A stretch of DNA of 64,000 nucleotides from an uncultured SAR86 cluster bacterium (lineage in GTDB: Bacteria > Pseudomonadota > Gammaproteobacteria > Magnimaribacterales > D2472), in contig CABZTX010000004.1 of NCBI GenBank assembly GCA_902528875.1, forward strand, positions 1 to 64,000, written 5' to 3'. This document shows, piece after piece, positions 53,408 through 64,000 of the stretch. The notes under the pieces were generated by a model, which saw only the letters and a program-made list of their open reading frames with translations, ran no database searches and was not told where the DNA came from. Position numbers and translations under genes: made by a program. Every line of letters starts with the position of its first letter. The first letter of the stretch is position 1.

Positions 53408-54676
53408 TTGGAAAAAATTAATTCCCTTTCTGGAATGCTAGATTTGATTTCTAATAAAGCCAAGAAATCTGAGTTCGCAGATAAAATATTTTTAACTGAA
53501 AAGTACTTAAAAAAAATCTTTCAAAACTATGGGATGTCTGAAATAAGAACTCCAGCATTAGAGGACACAAGCCTATTTAAAAGATCAGTTGGTGATGCAT
53601 CTGACATAGTAAATAAGGAGCTTTACTCTTTTAATGATAAAAATGACAAGAATATTGTCTTAAGACCTGAGGGAACTGCAGGAGTAATAAGGGCAATTAT
53701 TCAAAAAAAAATTGACTTAGAAGCTCATAAATTCTGGTACATGGGTCCAATGTGGAGGTACGAAAGACCACAGAAAGGAAGATACAGGCAATTTTATCAA
53801 GCAGGTGTTGAAATTCTTGGTCATCATGAGGGTTTGCCTGAATTTGAAATGATTTCTTTGATATGCTCAATTAATCAGTATTTACTAATAGATAAACCTT
53901 TAATCAAAATTAATCATCTTGGCGATAATAAAATTAAAGAATTGTACTGTGAGGATTTAGTAAAATATTTAAGTCCATTAAAATCAAAATTAGATGAGAA
54001 AGATAAAAATAGATTGAAAAATAATCCACTTAGGATTTTGGATTCCAAAAGTGAAATAACTCAGAATATATTAAAAGATGCTCCAAAAATAAATAACTAT
54101 ATTTCAAATAGCTCTAAAGTGTTGCTTGATGAAATTATGAAAACTTTTTCTTCTGAATGCAACATTCAAATTGATTCAAGTCTTGTTAGAGGGCTTGATT
54201 ATTATACTGGTTTTGTTTTTGAAGCTATTTCAGATGACCTAGGCGCCCAAAATGCGTATTTAGGAGGAGGTAGATACGATAATCTTTGTAGCCAGCTTGG
54301 AGGAAAAAATCTTCCAGCTATTGGCATGGCCATTGGCTTAGAGCGATTATCAATTCTGATCAATGCTGAAGAAGCATCTGTCAAACTCATTTCTTTTATA
54401 ATATTATCAGAGAAAATTAATCCAAAAGCATATAAAATAGCTCACGATATTAGGTTACTTAATGAAAATGTAAAGATTGACATCCAGTTATCAGAAGGTA
54501 GCTTAAAGTCTAAGCTTAGAAGAGCAAGCAAAGATAATGCAGATTACGCTATTATATTGGGAGATCAAGAGTTGGAATCAGAGACTGTTATAGTTAAATC
54601 TTTAAAAGAAAGTAATTCTGAACAAAAATCTATGAGTATCGATGAATTAAATGAGTTTATCTCAGCAATAAGTTAA
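53408..54676 (+). CDS. hisS: Histidyl-tRNA synthetase (TTG start)
   Basis: LRPEGTAGVIRA, RYERPQKGRYRQFYQAGVE, GGGRYDNL. Confidence 0.97.
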   Translation: MEKINSLSGMLDLISNKAKKSEFADKIFLTEKYLKKIFQNYGMSEIRTPALEDTSLFKRSVGDASDIVNKELYSFNDKNDKNIVLRPEGTAGVIRAIIQKKIDLEAHKFWYMGPMWRYERPQKGRYRQFYQAGVEILGHHEGLPEFEMISLICSINQYLLIDKPLIKINHLGDNKIKELYCEDLVKYLSPLKSKLDEKDKNRLKNNPLRILDSKSEITQNILKDAPKINNYISNSSKVLLDEIMKTFSSECNIQIDSSLVRGLDYYTGFVFEAISDDLGAQNAYLGGGRYDNLCSQLGGKNLPAIGMAIGLERLSILINAEEASVKLISFIILSEKINPKAYKIAHDIRLLNENVKIDIQLSEGSLKSKLRRASKDNADYAIILGDQELESETVIVKSLKESNSEQKSMSIDELNEFISAIS

Positions 54677-54687
54677 AGGCATTTTTT

Positions 54688-55332
54688 ATGAATAATATCT
54701 ATGAAAATAATATAAGATTTTTGCCTTTATTTAAGTTTATAGATAAGTATAAAAAATTGTTGATAATTATGATTACTTTAATTGTGCTGTCTGCAATATC
54801 ATTATTTATATTTTTCCAAATTAAGAATACTAATAATATTAAAGCTGCAGAGTTTTACAGTCAATGGGAGGCAGAATCATCAAAAAGTGAACCAAATATG
54901 AAAATACTTGATGAAATTTTTACCAATATTGAGACCAAATATTCAGGAACTGGATATTATAAAACTGTTTTGCTTAATAAAGCCAATTTGGAACTGAATC
55001 AAGAAAAGCTTGAAAATGCCTTAGAAAGTTTCAATAAATTAATCAAAATCACTGATGGTTTCAATGGAAACAAGATCTATAATAAAATTTCACGTATCAG
55101 CGCCGCAAGAATTTTATTAACCAATGAAAGATATGATGATGCTCTAAAAATGATTAGTTCTTACTCATCATCTGATACTAATGCATTTATTCATGAGCTG
55201 ACAGGGGATATTCTTTTAAAGCAAAATAAAATTCAATTAGCAATTGATCAATATCAAATTGCATCACAAAAGTATTCAGATGAGTCCTCAAGATCTATTG
55301 TTGAAATTAAAATTGCAAATATTGGCGAATAG
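54688..55332 (+). CDS. YfgM-like membrane-anchored TPR protein
   Basis: N-terminal TM plus TPR; hisS-yfgM-bamB-der order. Confidence 0.83.
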   Translation: MNNIYENNIRFLPLFKFIDKYKKLLIIMITLIVLSAISLFIFFQIKNTNNIKAAEFYSQWEAESSKSEPNMKILDEIFTNIETKYSGTGYYKTVLLNKANLELNQEKLENALESFNKLIKITDGFNGNKIYNKISRISAARILLTNERYDDALKMISSYSSSDTNAFIHELTGDILLKQNKIQLAIDQYQIASQKYSDESSRSIVEIKIANIGE

Positions 55333-55333
55333 C

Positions 55334-56494
55334 ATGAAATCTAACAATATATTCTTTTCAGCAATAATTTTAATGCTCTTAACTTTAAGCGCTTGCTCTT
55401 CTATGGATAGATTAAAATTTTGGGAATCTGATGAGATTGATCTTGATGAACCTGCGAAGCTTGTAAGTATTTCTGAAGATAAAACCATTGAATTATTATG
55501 GAGTAAATCTTTTGATGGCATAAATGATCTAGGAAACTTTCAGCCAGCTTTCAATTCCCAGGATATATTTTTTGCTAGTTCTGATGGAACAGTAATATCT
55601 ATGGATATTACTAATGGTAATGAAAATTGGAAAACTGAACTCAATTTTTTAGCTTCGGGAGTTGCTTCAGGTTTTGGTATTGTTGTTATTTCTGATATCG
55701 ATGGAAATGTCATTGCACTAGATCAAGAGAATGGATTTGAGTTATGGAAGACAAATGTTAAGGGTGAAGTTCTGAGCAGTGTTGCAATTGATCCAAGAGC
55801 TGTTGTTGTTAAAACTGGCTCCGGTGAACTTTTTGGACTTGATAAAGACGATGGTTTAACTAAATGGTCTTATAGGTCAAAACTACCATCTCTTACAATA
55901 AGAGGAAGTAGCAGCCCAATCATTGTTGATGATAAAGTTTATGTAACTTTTGACAGTGGTAGACTGGGAGTCTTTCAAATTGAGTCAGGATTCCCTCTTT
56001 GGGATGGAGCAATTTCATATGTTACAGGTTCTTCAGAATTAGAGAATTTGATTGATTCAGACGCCAATCCTGTAATCGAGGGAGGGTTAGTTTTTACGAC
56101 TAATTATCAAGGAAATTTAAACATATTTGACTTAGCACAAAAAAGATCAATTTGGTCATCTCCAATATCTTCTTTCTTTTCTCCGTTAATTACCAGAGGT
56201 ATAATTATTGTAATTGCATCTAGCTCTGAAATAAAAACATTTTCTTCAAAGACCCTTATTGAGTCATGGAGTTCTTCTGATTACCTTAATAGAAGCTTAT
56301 CTAATCCAGTAAGCTTTAAGGGCAATGTTGTGGTTGGAGATTTTGAAGGGTTTGTTCATGTAATCAATCCAATAAATGGTATTACCATAGGCAGAAAAAA
56401 AATATCTAGAAAGCCAATAAAAACTATTATTGGGAGAAGTAATAATTTATTTGTTATTGATGAGGCATTTAATTTATATTCACTTAAAATATAA
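55334..56494 (+). CDS. bamB: Outer membrane assembly lipoprotein BamB (start refined)
   Basis: Lipobox LSACSS; PQQ-like repeats FASSDGTVISMDITNGNENWKTEL. Confidence 0.93.
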   Translation: MKSNNIFFSAIILMLLTLSACSSMDRLKFWESDEIDLDEPAKLVSISEDKTIELLWSKSFDGINDLGNFQPAFNSQDIFFASSDGTVISMDITNGNENWKTELNFLASGVASGFGIVVISDIDGNVIALDQENGFELWKTNVKGEVLSSVAIDPRAVVVKTGSGELFGLDKDDGLTKWSYRSKLPSLTIRGSSSPIIVDDKVYVTFDSGRLGVFQIESGFPLWDGAISYVTGSSELENLIDSDANPVIEGGLVFTTNYQGNLNIFDLAQKRSIWSSPISSFFSPLITRGIIIVIASSSEIKTFSSKTLIESWSSSDYLNRSLSNPVSFKGNVVVGDFEGFVHVINPINGITIGRKKISRKPIKTIIGRSNNLFVIDEAFNLYSLKI

Positions 56495-56507
56495 ATGATA
56501 AAAAATA

Positions 56508-57890
56508 ATGTTTACTTCTTTAGCAATAATAGGGCGTCCAAATGTTGGAAAATCAACCCTTTTTAATAAATTAACAAAATCAAGAAATGCAATTGTATCT
56601 GACATTCCTGGCTTAACAAAAGACAGGAACTATGGTTTCATAAATTTTAGAAATAAAAAATCATTAATTATTGATACAGGTGGAATCCTAGAAAATCAAA
56701 AAAATGAGAAATTAAAAGACTCAATAACTAAACAAGCATGGATAGCTGTTGAGGATTCAACAATTATAATTCATGTTTTCGATGGCTCAGAAGAACTTAG
56801 TAATGAGGATATAAATATTATTTCTAAACTAAGAAAATATAATAAAGATGTTATTACTGTTTTAAATAAATCTGATAAAAAATCCTTAACATCTATTAAA
56901 GACGATTTGAGTAGATATGGAATAAGTGATTTTATAGAAATTAGTTCTGAGCATTCATTAAACTTAGATGCATTAAGAGCAATTTTAAAAAGTAGGATTC
57001 CAGATAATAATTCTATTGATCACTCTGGAAAAAGGGTAGCCATTCTGGGAAGACCGAATGCTGGCAAATCAACTTTTATTAATAGCATCATTGATGAAGA
57101 TAGATTAATTGTAAGTGAGCAAGCTGGAACGACAGTAGACGCCATAGATATACCTTTTAAATTTAATAATGAGGAATATATTTTCATTGACACAGCTGGA
57201 ATTAGAAAAGGATTCAAGAGAAATCATAAAACTGAATATTTTTCTTATGTAAAAGCTATTCATGCAATTGAAGAAAGTAATCTTGTCATATTTATGTGTG
57301 ACGCAAATCAGGGTTTGGTTGACCAAGATTTAAAAATATTAAATATAATAATAACATCAGGCAAACCTCTACTTATTGCACTAAATAAGATAGATTTAAT
57401 ATCTAAATCTAATCTAGAAAAATTATATAAATCTAGAAACATGCAACTAAGTTTTATAAAGAATATGTTTACAGTCGAAATCTCAGCAACAAAAAAGAAG
57501 GGCTTTAGAGCTTTATTCAAACATTCAGAATATTTAATTAAACAGTCTCAAAAAAAGTTCAGCACATCACAATTAAATAGAATGATGAAAAAGTTTGTTG
57601 ATTCAAGTTCCCCTCCATCAATTAATGGAAGAAGTATAAAATTCAAACATGTTCACTTTGGTGGTATTTATCCAACTACTTTAATAGTTAATGCAAATCA
57701 AGATAAAAAAATTCCAAACAATTACAAAAAATATTTAGAAAATTCTTTTAAATCAAGCATGAACCTTCAAAGTATTCAGCTAAATCTAATATTTAGAAGA
57801 TCTTCTAATCCTTATGAAGGTAAAAAAAATAAACTTTCTGAACGACAGATCAAAAAAAGGAAGAGACTTATCAAGCACGTAAAAAAATAA
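56508..57890 (+). CDS. der: GTPase Der (EngA)
   Basis: Tandem G domains: IIGRPNVGKSTLFNKL and ILGRPNAGKSTFINSI; KH-like C-terminus. Confidence 0.97.
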   Translation: MFTSLAIIGRPNVGKSTLFNKLTKSRNAIVSDIPGLTKDRNYGFINFRNKKSLIIDTGGILENQKNEKLKDSITKQAWIAVEDSTIIIHVFDGSEELSNEDINIISKLRKYNKDVITVLNKSDKKSLTSIKDDLSRYGISDFIEISSEHSLNLDALRAILKSRIPDNNSIDHSGKRVAILGRPNAGKSTFINSIIDEDRLIVSEQAGTTVDAIDIPFKFNNEEYIFIDTAGIRKGFKRNHKTEYFSYVKAIHAIEESNLVIFMCDANQGLVDQDLKILNIIITSGKPLLIALNKIDLISKSNLEKLYKSRNMQLSFIKNMFTVEISATKKKGFRALFKHSEYLIKQSQKKFSTSQLNRMMKKFVDSSSPPSINGRSIKFKHVHFGGIYPTTLIVNANQDKKIPNNYKKYLENSFKSSMNLQSIQLNLIFRRSSNPYEGKKNKLSERQIKKRKRLIKHVKK

Positions 57891-57967
57891 TCATAATCCA
57901 ATATTTTAAAAAGGTTTAAATTTCTGCTGTATAATCTTCAATAAATCTTTTTTAAAACTAGCACACA

Positions 57968-58354
57968 ATGCAAGAAAGACCGGTATATCTTGATCTAACA
58001 AAAATTAGACTACCATTAACTGCTTTAATGTCGATTACCCATCGATTATCAGGTATGTATATTTTTTTCGTTACACTTCCTATCAGTCTTGTCTTAATCA
58101 ATAAATCCGTCTCATCTAAATCAAGTTTTGAAAATCTTTTAACAGCAATGTCATCAATTTCATTTTTTTCTCTTACAGTTTTTATAAGTTTTTTAATTCT
58201 TTGGTATCATGTTTTGACAGGTGTAAGGCATTTAATAATGGATTTTTTTCATTTTGGTGAGTCACTAAATGGATCTTACTATTCTGCAGTTTTTACAATA
58301 GCTATTTGGTTTTGTTCTTTAGTAATATTTTTTGGATATATGTTTGTCTTATGA
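57968..58354 (+). CDS. sdhC: Succinate dehydrogenase cytochrome b subunit
   Basis: RPVYLDLTKIRLPLTALMSITHRLSGMYIF, WYHVLTGVRHLIMD heme His. Confidence 0.95.
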   Translation: MQERPVYLDLTKIRLPLTALMSITHRLSGMYIFFVTLPISLVLINKSVSSKSSFENLLTAMSSISFFSLTVFISFLILWYHVLTGVRHLIMDFFHFGESLNGSYYSAVFTIAIWFCSLVIFFGYMFVL

Positions 58355-58710
58355 AAGGATCAATTATATGGAACCTACAAAGATATAGCTCATTAATTAT
58401 ATTATGTTATTTAATATATGTTGCGTATTTTATCTTATTTACTGAAGATATTAATTTTTTCTCTTGGTCGAATTTCTTTTTATCATTTCAAGCAAGATTT
58501 ATAACATCAATTGTTTTTTTAATGATAATTACTCATGCATTTATAGGCCTATGGACCGTTGGAACAGATTATCTTACAAAGAGAACTTTAGGTTTTTTGA
58601 GTAAATCAATTGCAAAAAGGGCTAGTATTTTAAGGAATTTGTATTTTTTAATATTTGGTCTTACAGGAATCCTTTATTTAATCAGTATTTTATATATAAT
58701 ATGGTTATAA
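58351..58710 (+). CDS. sdhD: Succinate dehydrogenase membrane anchor subunit (start refined)
   Basis: Three-TM protein between sdhC and sdhA; ATGA overlap. Confidence 0.87.
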   Translation: MKGSIIWNLQRYSSLIILCYLIYVAYFILFTEDINFFSWSNFFLSFQARFITSIVFLMIITHAFIGLWTVGTDYLTKRTLGFLSKSIAKRASILRNLYFLIFGLTGILYLISILYIIWL

Positions 58711-58738
58711 CAATTAATGATATATAATTATAAATATT

Positions 58739-60523
58739 ATGAATAATATTTTTACTAGAAATATTAAGACTATTAGGTTTGATGCTCTAATAGTTGGTGG
58801 CGGTGGTTCAGGCATGCGAGCATCTTTAGAGCTTGCTAAGTCTGGACTAAAAACTGCTGTTGTTTCAAAAGTTTTTCCAACAAGATCTCATACTGTATCC
58901 GCTCAAGGGGGTATTACATGCGCAATCGCAAGTGCAGATCCAAATGATGATTGGAGATGGCACATGTATGATACTGTCAAAGGCGCTGATTTTATTGGTG
59001 ATCAAGATGCAATTGAGTACTTATGTTCTGAGGGCCCTCAAGCTGTATTTGAGCTTGAACACATGGGGCTACCTTTTTCAAGATTTGATAATGGACGTAT
59101 CTATCAAAGACCATTTGGAGGACAATCAAAGGACTTTGGAAAGGGCGGCCAAGCTGCAAGAACATGTGCTGCAGCTGATAGAACAGGCCACGCCCTTCTC
59201 CATACTCTATATCAAAATAATGTTAAAGAGGGTACCAATTTTCTAAATGAATGGTTCGCTGTAGATTTAGTTAAAAATTCGAAAGATGAAGTTACTGGAG
59301 TCATAGCATTTTCAATTGAAAATGGTGAAGTGGCATACCTTAAAGCTCAATCTACGGTTCTTGCAACAGGTGGAGCTGGTCGCATATACGCATCCACAAC
59401 TAATGCACTTATAAATACGGGCGATGGTCTGGGAATGGCGCTAAGAGCAGGATATCCTGCACAAGATATGGAAATGTGGCAATTTCATCCAACAGGAATA
59501 TATGGAGCAGGCTCACTTGTAACTGAAGGATGCAGAGGTGAAGGAGGTTATTTGGTAAACAAGGATGGCGAGAGATTCATGGAAAGATATGCTCCAAATG
59601 TTAAGGATTTAGCTGGTAGGGATGTTGTAGCAAGATCTATGGTTTTAGAGATTCTAGAAGGAAGAGGTTGTGGAGATAAAAACGACCATATTTATCTAAA
59701 ATTAGATCACTTGGGAGCGGATGTCTTAAATTCAAAATTACCTGGAATTTGTGAACTATCTAGAACCTTTGCACATGTTGATCCAATTTATGAACCTATA
59801 CCAGTTGTACCGACCTGTCATTACATGATGGGTGGAACACCAACAAATATTAATGGCCAAGCTTATAAAAGGATTAATAATGGAGACAAGTTAATATCTG
59901 GTCTATACTCTGCGGGTGAGGCAGCATGTGTTTCAGTTCATGGTGCAAATAGACTTGGCGGAAATTCTTTACTTGATTTGGTTGTTTTTGGAAGAGCAAC
60001 CGGTAAATTTATACAACAAGAAATTAAATCAGGTGGAGGAGTAACTCCTTCAACTTCTAGCGATATTGATAATGCTCTCGAAAGGCTTAATAAATTAAAT
60101 GAGTCATCCTCTGGGTTTGATACAGCAGAAGTTAAAAAAGAACTTCAAGAATGTATGCAGAATTATTTTGGCGTATTTAGAAGAGGTGAGTTTATGAAGA
60201 AAGGCTTAGATGATCTTGCTGAAATTAAGCATAAAGTTGATAACCTCCATTTAAAAGACAAAAGTGATGCATTCAACACAAGTCGTGTAGAGGCTATTGA
60301 ATTACAGAACCTTTTTGAGGTAGCTGAGGCAACAGCAATTTCAGCTTTTGAAAGGAACGAAAGCAGAGGCGCTCATGCAAGAGATGATTTCCCGGACAGA
60401 GACGATGAAAATTGGCTGTGTCATAGTTTATTTGATCCTGAAACAAAAAAAGTTTCAAAAAGAGAAGTTAACTTTCAACCGACACAAATGGAAGCATTTC
60501 CTCCTAAAATAAGGACTTATTAA
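58739..60523 (+). CDS. sdhA: Succinate dehydrogenase flavoprotein subunit
   Basis: [30 protein letters not shown]-like flavin motif, [19 protein letters not shown]. Confidence 0.98.
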   Translation: MNNIFTRNIKTIRFDALIVGGGGSGMRASLELAKSGLKTAVVSKVFPTRSHTVSAQGGITCAIASADPNDDWRWHMYDTVKGADFIGDQDAIEYLCSEGPQAVFELEHMGLPFSRFDNGRIYQRPFGGQSKDFGKGGQAARTCAAADRTGHALLHTLYQNNVKEGTNFLNEWFAVDLVKNSKDEVTGVIAFSIENGEVAYLKAQSTVLATGGAGRIYASTTNALINTGDGLGMALRAGYPAQDMEMWQFHPTGIYGAGSLVTEGCRGEGGYLVNKDGERFMERYAPNVKDLAGRDVVARSMVLEILEGRGCGDKNDHIYLKLDHLGADVLNSKLPGICELSRTFAHVDPIYEPIPVVPTCHYMMGGTPTNINGQAYKRINNGDKLISGLYSAGEAACVSVHGANRLGGNSLLDLVVFGRATGKFIQQEIKSGGGVTPSTSSDIDNALERLNKLNESSSGFDTAEVKKELQECMQNYFGVFRRGEFMKKGLDDLAEIKHKVDNLHLKDKSDAFNTSRVEAIELQNLFEVAEATAISAFERNESRGAHARDDFPDRDDENWLCHSLFDPETKKVSKREVNFQPTQMEAFPPKIRTY

Positions 60524-61263
60524 TGTTTGATAATAAACTACATATCAGCATGTATAGATATAATCCTGAGGAGGATAAGTTTCCCTATATGAAAGAGTAT
60601 AAAATTGATAAGCCAAAAAAAGACATAATGGTTTTAGATTTACTGAATTTACTCAAAGAAGAAGATCAATCAATATCATACAGACGATCATGCAGAGAAG
60701 GAGTATGTGGTTCTGATGGCATGAATATAAATGGTAAAAATGGATTAGCATGTATTACACCTATATCGACAGTGATTAAAAGAAATAAACTAGAATTAAG
60801 ACCTCTACCTGGACTCCCTGTAATAAGAGATCTAGTTGTAGACATGACAGAATTTTATGCACAATATGAAAAAATAAAACCTTTCTTACAAAATGAAACA
60901 ACTGCACCAGAGCAAGAAAGACTTCAATCACCTGAAGAAAGGGAAAAACTTGATGGATTATATGAATGTATTTTGTGCGCATGCTGTTCTACAAGTTGTC
61001 CATCATTTTGGTGGAATCCAGATAAGTTTGTTGGTCCAGCTGCTCTTCTTCAAGCCTATAGGTTTTTAGCAGATTCTCGTGATTTAAAAACTAACGAAAG
61101 ATTAGAAGATCTCTCAGATCCCTTTAGTGTTTACAGGTGTCATGGAATAATGAATTGCGTTAATGTCTGCCCAAAAGGTTTAAATCCAAATAAGGCTATT
61201 GGTGAAATAAAATCGATGTTACATAAAAATAAAAAGGATATAATTGCTACTGATGGAGTATAA
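60523..61263 (+). CDS. sdhB: Succinate dehydrogenase iron-sulfur subunit
   Basis: [56 protein letters not shown]. Confidence 0.97.
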   Translation: MFDNKLHISMYRYNPEEDKFPYMKEYKIDKPKKDIMVLDLLNLLKEEDQSISYRRSCREGVCGSDGMNINGKNGLACITPISTVIKRNKLELRPLPGLPVIRDLVVDMTEFYAQYEKIKPFLQNETTAPEQERLQSPEEREKLDGLYECILCACCSTSCPSFWWNPDKFVGPAALLQAYRFLADSRDLKTNERLEDLSDPFSVYRCHGIMNCVNVCPKGLNPNKAIGEIKSMLHKNKKDIIATDGV

Positions 61264-61279
61264 AATATAGTATAAAAAA

Positions 61280-64000
61280 ATGAATTCATCGATGAAAGAG
61301 CTATGGGGTAGCTCGCATATATCATCTGGGCACGCAGCATATCTTGAAAGCCTTTACGAAGTATTTCTCAATAATCCTACAGAATTAACTGAAGATTGGA
61401 GAGAGTTTTTTTCTAACCTTTCTGAAGGAGATTTATCAAAAGACATTTCTCACAAAGAAATTATTGATCGATTTAAAAACTTACCACGTGTTACTCAATC
61501 TTTATCAAAGAATTCATTTTCTATTGATGAAAGACAAGGAAAAGTAATAAGATTAATTCAAGCCTACAGAAATAGAGGGCATCAAAAAGCTAAATTAGAT
61601 CCACTTGGAATGATGGAAAGAAATATTGTTGAGGATCTAAATTTAGAATTTCATGGTCTCTCAACAACAGACCTCGACGAAGAGTTTTATACAGATACGC
61701 TTGCTACTAAAAAAGAAAAACTAACTTTAAGAGAAATAGTTCAGCATTTAGAGGATATTTATTGTGGATATATCGGCATAGAATGCAATCATATTATTGA
61801 ATCTTCGGAAAGAAGATGGTTTCAAAGAAAATTTGAGACTAAGTTACAAGATTACAAAATTGATAATGAACAAAAAACTCATATTTTTGAACGTCTTTGC
61901 TCTGCTGAGGGTCTAGCAAAATATTTGTCTGCTAAATATCCTGGTATGAAAAGATTTGGAATTGATGGTGCAGAAGCAATGGTACCTTTGATTGATAGCG
62001 TTATCCAATATTGTGGTGAAATGGGTGCCAATCAGATATGTTTTGGAATGGCTCATCGGGGAAGACTTAACTTGCTCGTTAATGTTTTAGGTAAACTTCC
62101 ATCTGAGCTATTTACATCTTTTGATGAAGATTTTGAACTTGAGGGAGCTAGCACAGGAGATGTTAAATACCATTTAGGTTTCTCGTCTAACTTTAAAACT
62201 CCTGGAGGAGAAGTTCATGTTTCTTTAGCTAACAACCCTTCACATTTAGAGATAGTTGATCCAGTTGTAATTGGATCCGTAAGGGCTAGGCAGGATAGAT
62301 TAAATGATAATGAAAGGACTAAAGTTATTCCAGTGTTAGTTCATGGTGATGCATCTTTCTCTGGACAAGGTGTTGTAATGGAGTCACTGCAGATGTCGCA
62401 AACAAGAGGTTTTGGTGTCGGTGGAACTATTCATATAATTGTAAATAATCAGATTGGTTTTACAACAAGCAATAAACTCGATGCTAGATCGACAGACTAT
62501 TCAACTGATGTAGCTAAAATGATTCAAGCTCCAATAATACATGTAAATGGAGACGACCCTGAAATGGTTGTCAATGCTACAAGGATAGCTTGTAAGTATA
62601 GAAATAAATTTAAAAAAGATATTGTTATTGATTTATTTTGCTATAGAAGAAGAGGTCATAATGAAGCCGATGATCCTTCAGCAACGCAACCTTTGATGTA
62701 TGAAAAAATTAAAGGTCATGAATCTGTGCTAAAACAGTATGAAGAAAAACTTGTTTCAAATAATGTTATATCTTCAGATCAAGCTAAAAAAATTAAATCT
62801 GAATACAGAAAATCTCTTGAATCAGGCAAAAGTGTTGCAAAGAATCTTGCTTCAAAATCAAGCAATGATTTATGGTTTGATTGGGATCCATATATGAACA
62901 TTAAATGGTGGCCAAAAGTTAGTACAAAATTCAATAGAAAAATATTCAATAAATTAGGTAAACAAATTTGTCATGTTCCAGACTCTTTTAGTTTGGGCAC
63001 CCAAGCAAAAAAGATATTTGCGGATAGACTTAAAATGAATAAAGGAGAGCTAAAAATCAATTGGGGTTTTGCAGAAACAATGGCCTATGCAACTCTTCTT
63101 CAAGAAAAATATCCAATAAGAATAAGTGGTCAAGATGTGAGAAGAGGGACCTTTTCACACAGACATGCATGTGTTTTTGATTCGAAAAACGGTCTAGGAT
63201 TTATCCCTTTGTCAGATATTGCAAACGAATATAACTCAAGATTTGACATATATGACTCGCTTTTGTCTGAAGAGGCTGTTTTAGGTTTTGAATATGGATA
63301 TTCAGCAACTTGGCCAGAAGGCTTAACAATTTGGGAAGCCCAATTTGGTGATTTTGCGAATGGTGCGCAAGTTGTAATTGATCAATTCATTGTCTCTGCT
63401 CAACACAAATGGGATAGACTTTCTGGTTTGGTTATGTTGCTTCCTCATGGATATGAAGGTCAAGGACCTGAGCATAGTAGTGCAAGAATTGAAAGATTTT
63501 TACAATTATGTGCATCAGAGAATATTCAGGTTTGTGTTCCAAGTACACCCTCTCAAATTTTTCACCTTTTAAGAAGACAAGCAATAAGAAAAATGCGAAC
63601 ACCATTAGTTGTCATTTCACCAAAAAGCCTATTAAGAAATCCTGATGCAGTTTCATCTATTGACCAATTAACTGATGGAGAATTCTCATGTGTTATTGAT
63701 GATAATATTGCTAAAAAAAATCAAGTAAAAAAAGTGATAATGTGTTCAGGTAAAGTTTTTTACGATTTAGTTAATAGACGAGATGAAAAGGATGTAAAAG
63801 ATACTGCTATTATTAGAATTGAGCAGTTATATCCATTTCCATATGATGATCTTGAAGAAGTGTTATTAAAGTATCAAAATGCTCAAGAATATATTTGGTG
63901 TCAAGAAGAGCCTTTAAATCAAGGAGCATGGTTTAGCCACAGACATAGAATTCAAAGAGTTTTAGACAGACTTAGTAATGGACTTGATGTAAAATTAGTC
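61280..64000 (+). CDS. sucA: 2-oxoglutarate dehydrogenase E1 component (3' truncated by window edge)
   Basis: Open frame of 907 codons to window end: MNSSMKELWGSSHISSGHAAYLESLYEVF, GMAHRGRLNLLVNVLGK, HGDASFSGQGVV, CYRRRGHNEADDPSATQP. Confidence 0.96.
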   Translation, partial: MNSSMKELWGSSHISSGHAAYLESLYEVFLNNPTELTEDWREFFSNLSEGDLSKDISHKEIIDRFKNLPRVTQSLSKNSFSIDERQGKVIRLIQAYRNRGHQKAKLDPLGMMERNIVEDLNLEFHGLSTTDLDEEFYTDTLATKKEKLTLREIVQHLEDIYCGYIGIECNHIIESSERRWFQRKFETKLQDYKIDNEQKTHIFERLCSAEGLAKYLSAKYPGMKRFGIDGAEAMVPLIDSVIQYCGEMGANQICFGMAHRGRLNLLVNVLGKLPSELFTSFDEDFELEGASTGDVKYHLGFSSNFKTPGGEVHVSLANNPSHLEIVDPVVIGSVRARQDRLNDNERTKVIPVLVHGDASFSGQGVVMESLQMSQTRGFGVGGTIHIIVNNQIGFTTSNKLDARSTDYSTDVAKMIQAPIIHVNGDDPEMVVNATRIACKYRNKFKKDIVIDLFCYRRRGHNEADDPSATQPLMYEKIKGHESVLKQYEEKLVSNNVISSDQAKKIKSEYRKSLESGKSVAKNLASKSSNDLWFDWDPYMNIKWWPKVSTKFNRKIFNKLGKQICHVPDSFSLGTQAKKIFADRLKMNKGELKINWGFAETMAYATLLQEKYPIRISGQDVRRGTFSHRHACVFDSKNGLGFIPLSDIANEYNSRFDIYDSLLSEEAVLGFEYGYSATWPEGLTIWEAQFGDFANGAQVVIDQFIVSAQHKWDRLSGLVMLLPHGYEGQGPEHSSARIERFLQLCASENIQVCVPSTPSQIFHLLRRQAIRKMRTPLVVISPKSLLRNPDAVSSIDQLTDGEFSCVIDDNIAKKNQVKKVIMCSGKVFYDLVNRRDEKDVKDTAIIRIEQLYPFPYDDLEEVLLKYQNAQEYIWCQEEPLNQGAWFSHRHRIQRVLDRLSNGLDVKLV

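Noticed and set aside
58860-59246. 128-aa plus-strand ORF in alternate frame of sdhA
   Set aside because: Embedded in conserved sdhA coding sequence; no independent evidence.
63378-63572. 64-aa plus-strand ORF near window end
   Set aside because: Out-of-frame ORF within sucA; sucA is absent from the ORF track only because it has no stop before base 64000.

Overview
This 64 kb AT-rich window is a densely packed chromosomal segment from a streamlined gammaproteobacterium. It is probably a marine SAR86-like lineage; that placement is inferred from gene order, AT-richness and compactness and is not proven. It carries these housekeeping blocks, in order: the dcw cell-wall/division cluster (ftsI-murEF-mraY-murD-ftsW-murGC-ddl-ftsQA); rpsF-rpsR-rplI-dnaB-alr; pyrG-kdsA-eno-ftsB-ispDF-surE-pcm; a DUF368 transporter; fdxA and recA; a thiolase; an Anbu / circularly permuted ATP-grasp / alpha-E cluster; proS; fmdB-aspS-yebC; ybgC-tolQRAB-pal-cpoB; tRNA-Lys; bepA; dapA-bamC-purC; iscRSUA-fdx-iscX; ndk-rlmN-rodZ-ispG-hisS-yfgM-bamB-der; and sdhCDAB-sucA (sucA runs off the 3' end). 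No rRNA, CRISPR array, prophage or IS element was seen. The best candidate for something undescribed is a glutamine-riboswitch-like RNA (glnA/Downstream-peptide fold, about 27499-27548) in the leader of the ATP-grasp/alpha-E operon, divergent from the Anbu proteasome homologue. It would link that poorly understood cluster to glutamine/nitrogen sensing. Other notable points: a phage-like PD-(D/E)XK nuclease in the slot normally held by ruvCAB; a MurD with an internal deletion and an altered Walker A motif (GTNRKST); ftsA without adjacent ftsZ; an isc operon without hscBA; a ProRS lacking most of its editing domain; a near-consensus SOS box at recA; a near-consensus IscR type 1 site on an apparently near-leaderless iscR; and a recA terminator hairpin that merges with the thiolase start.
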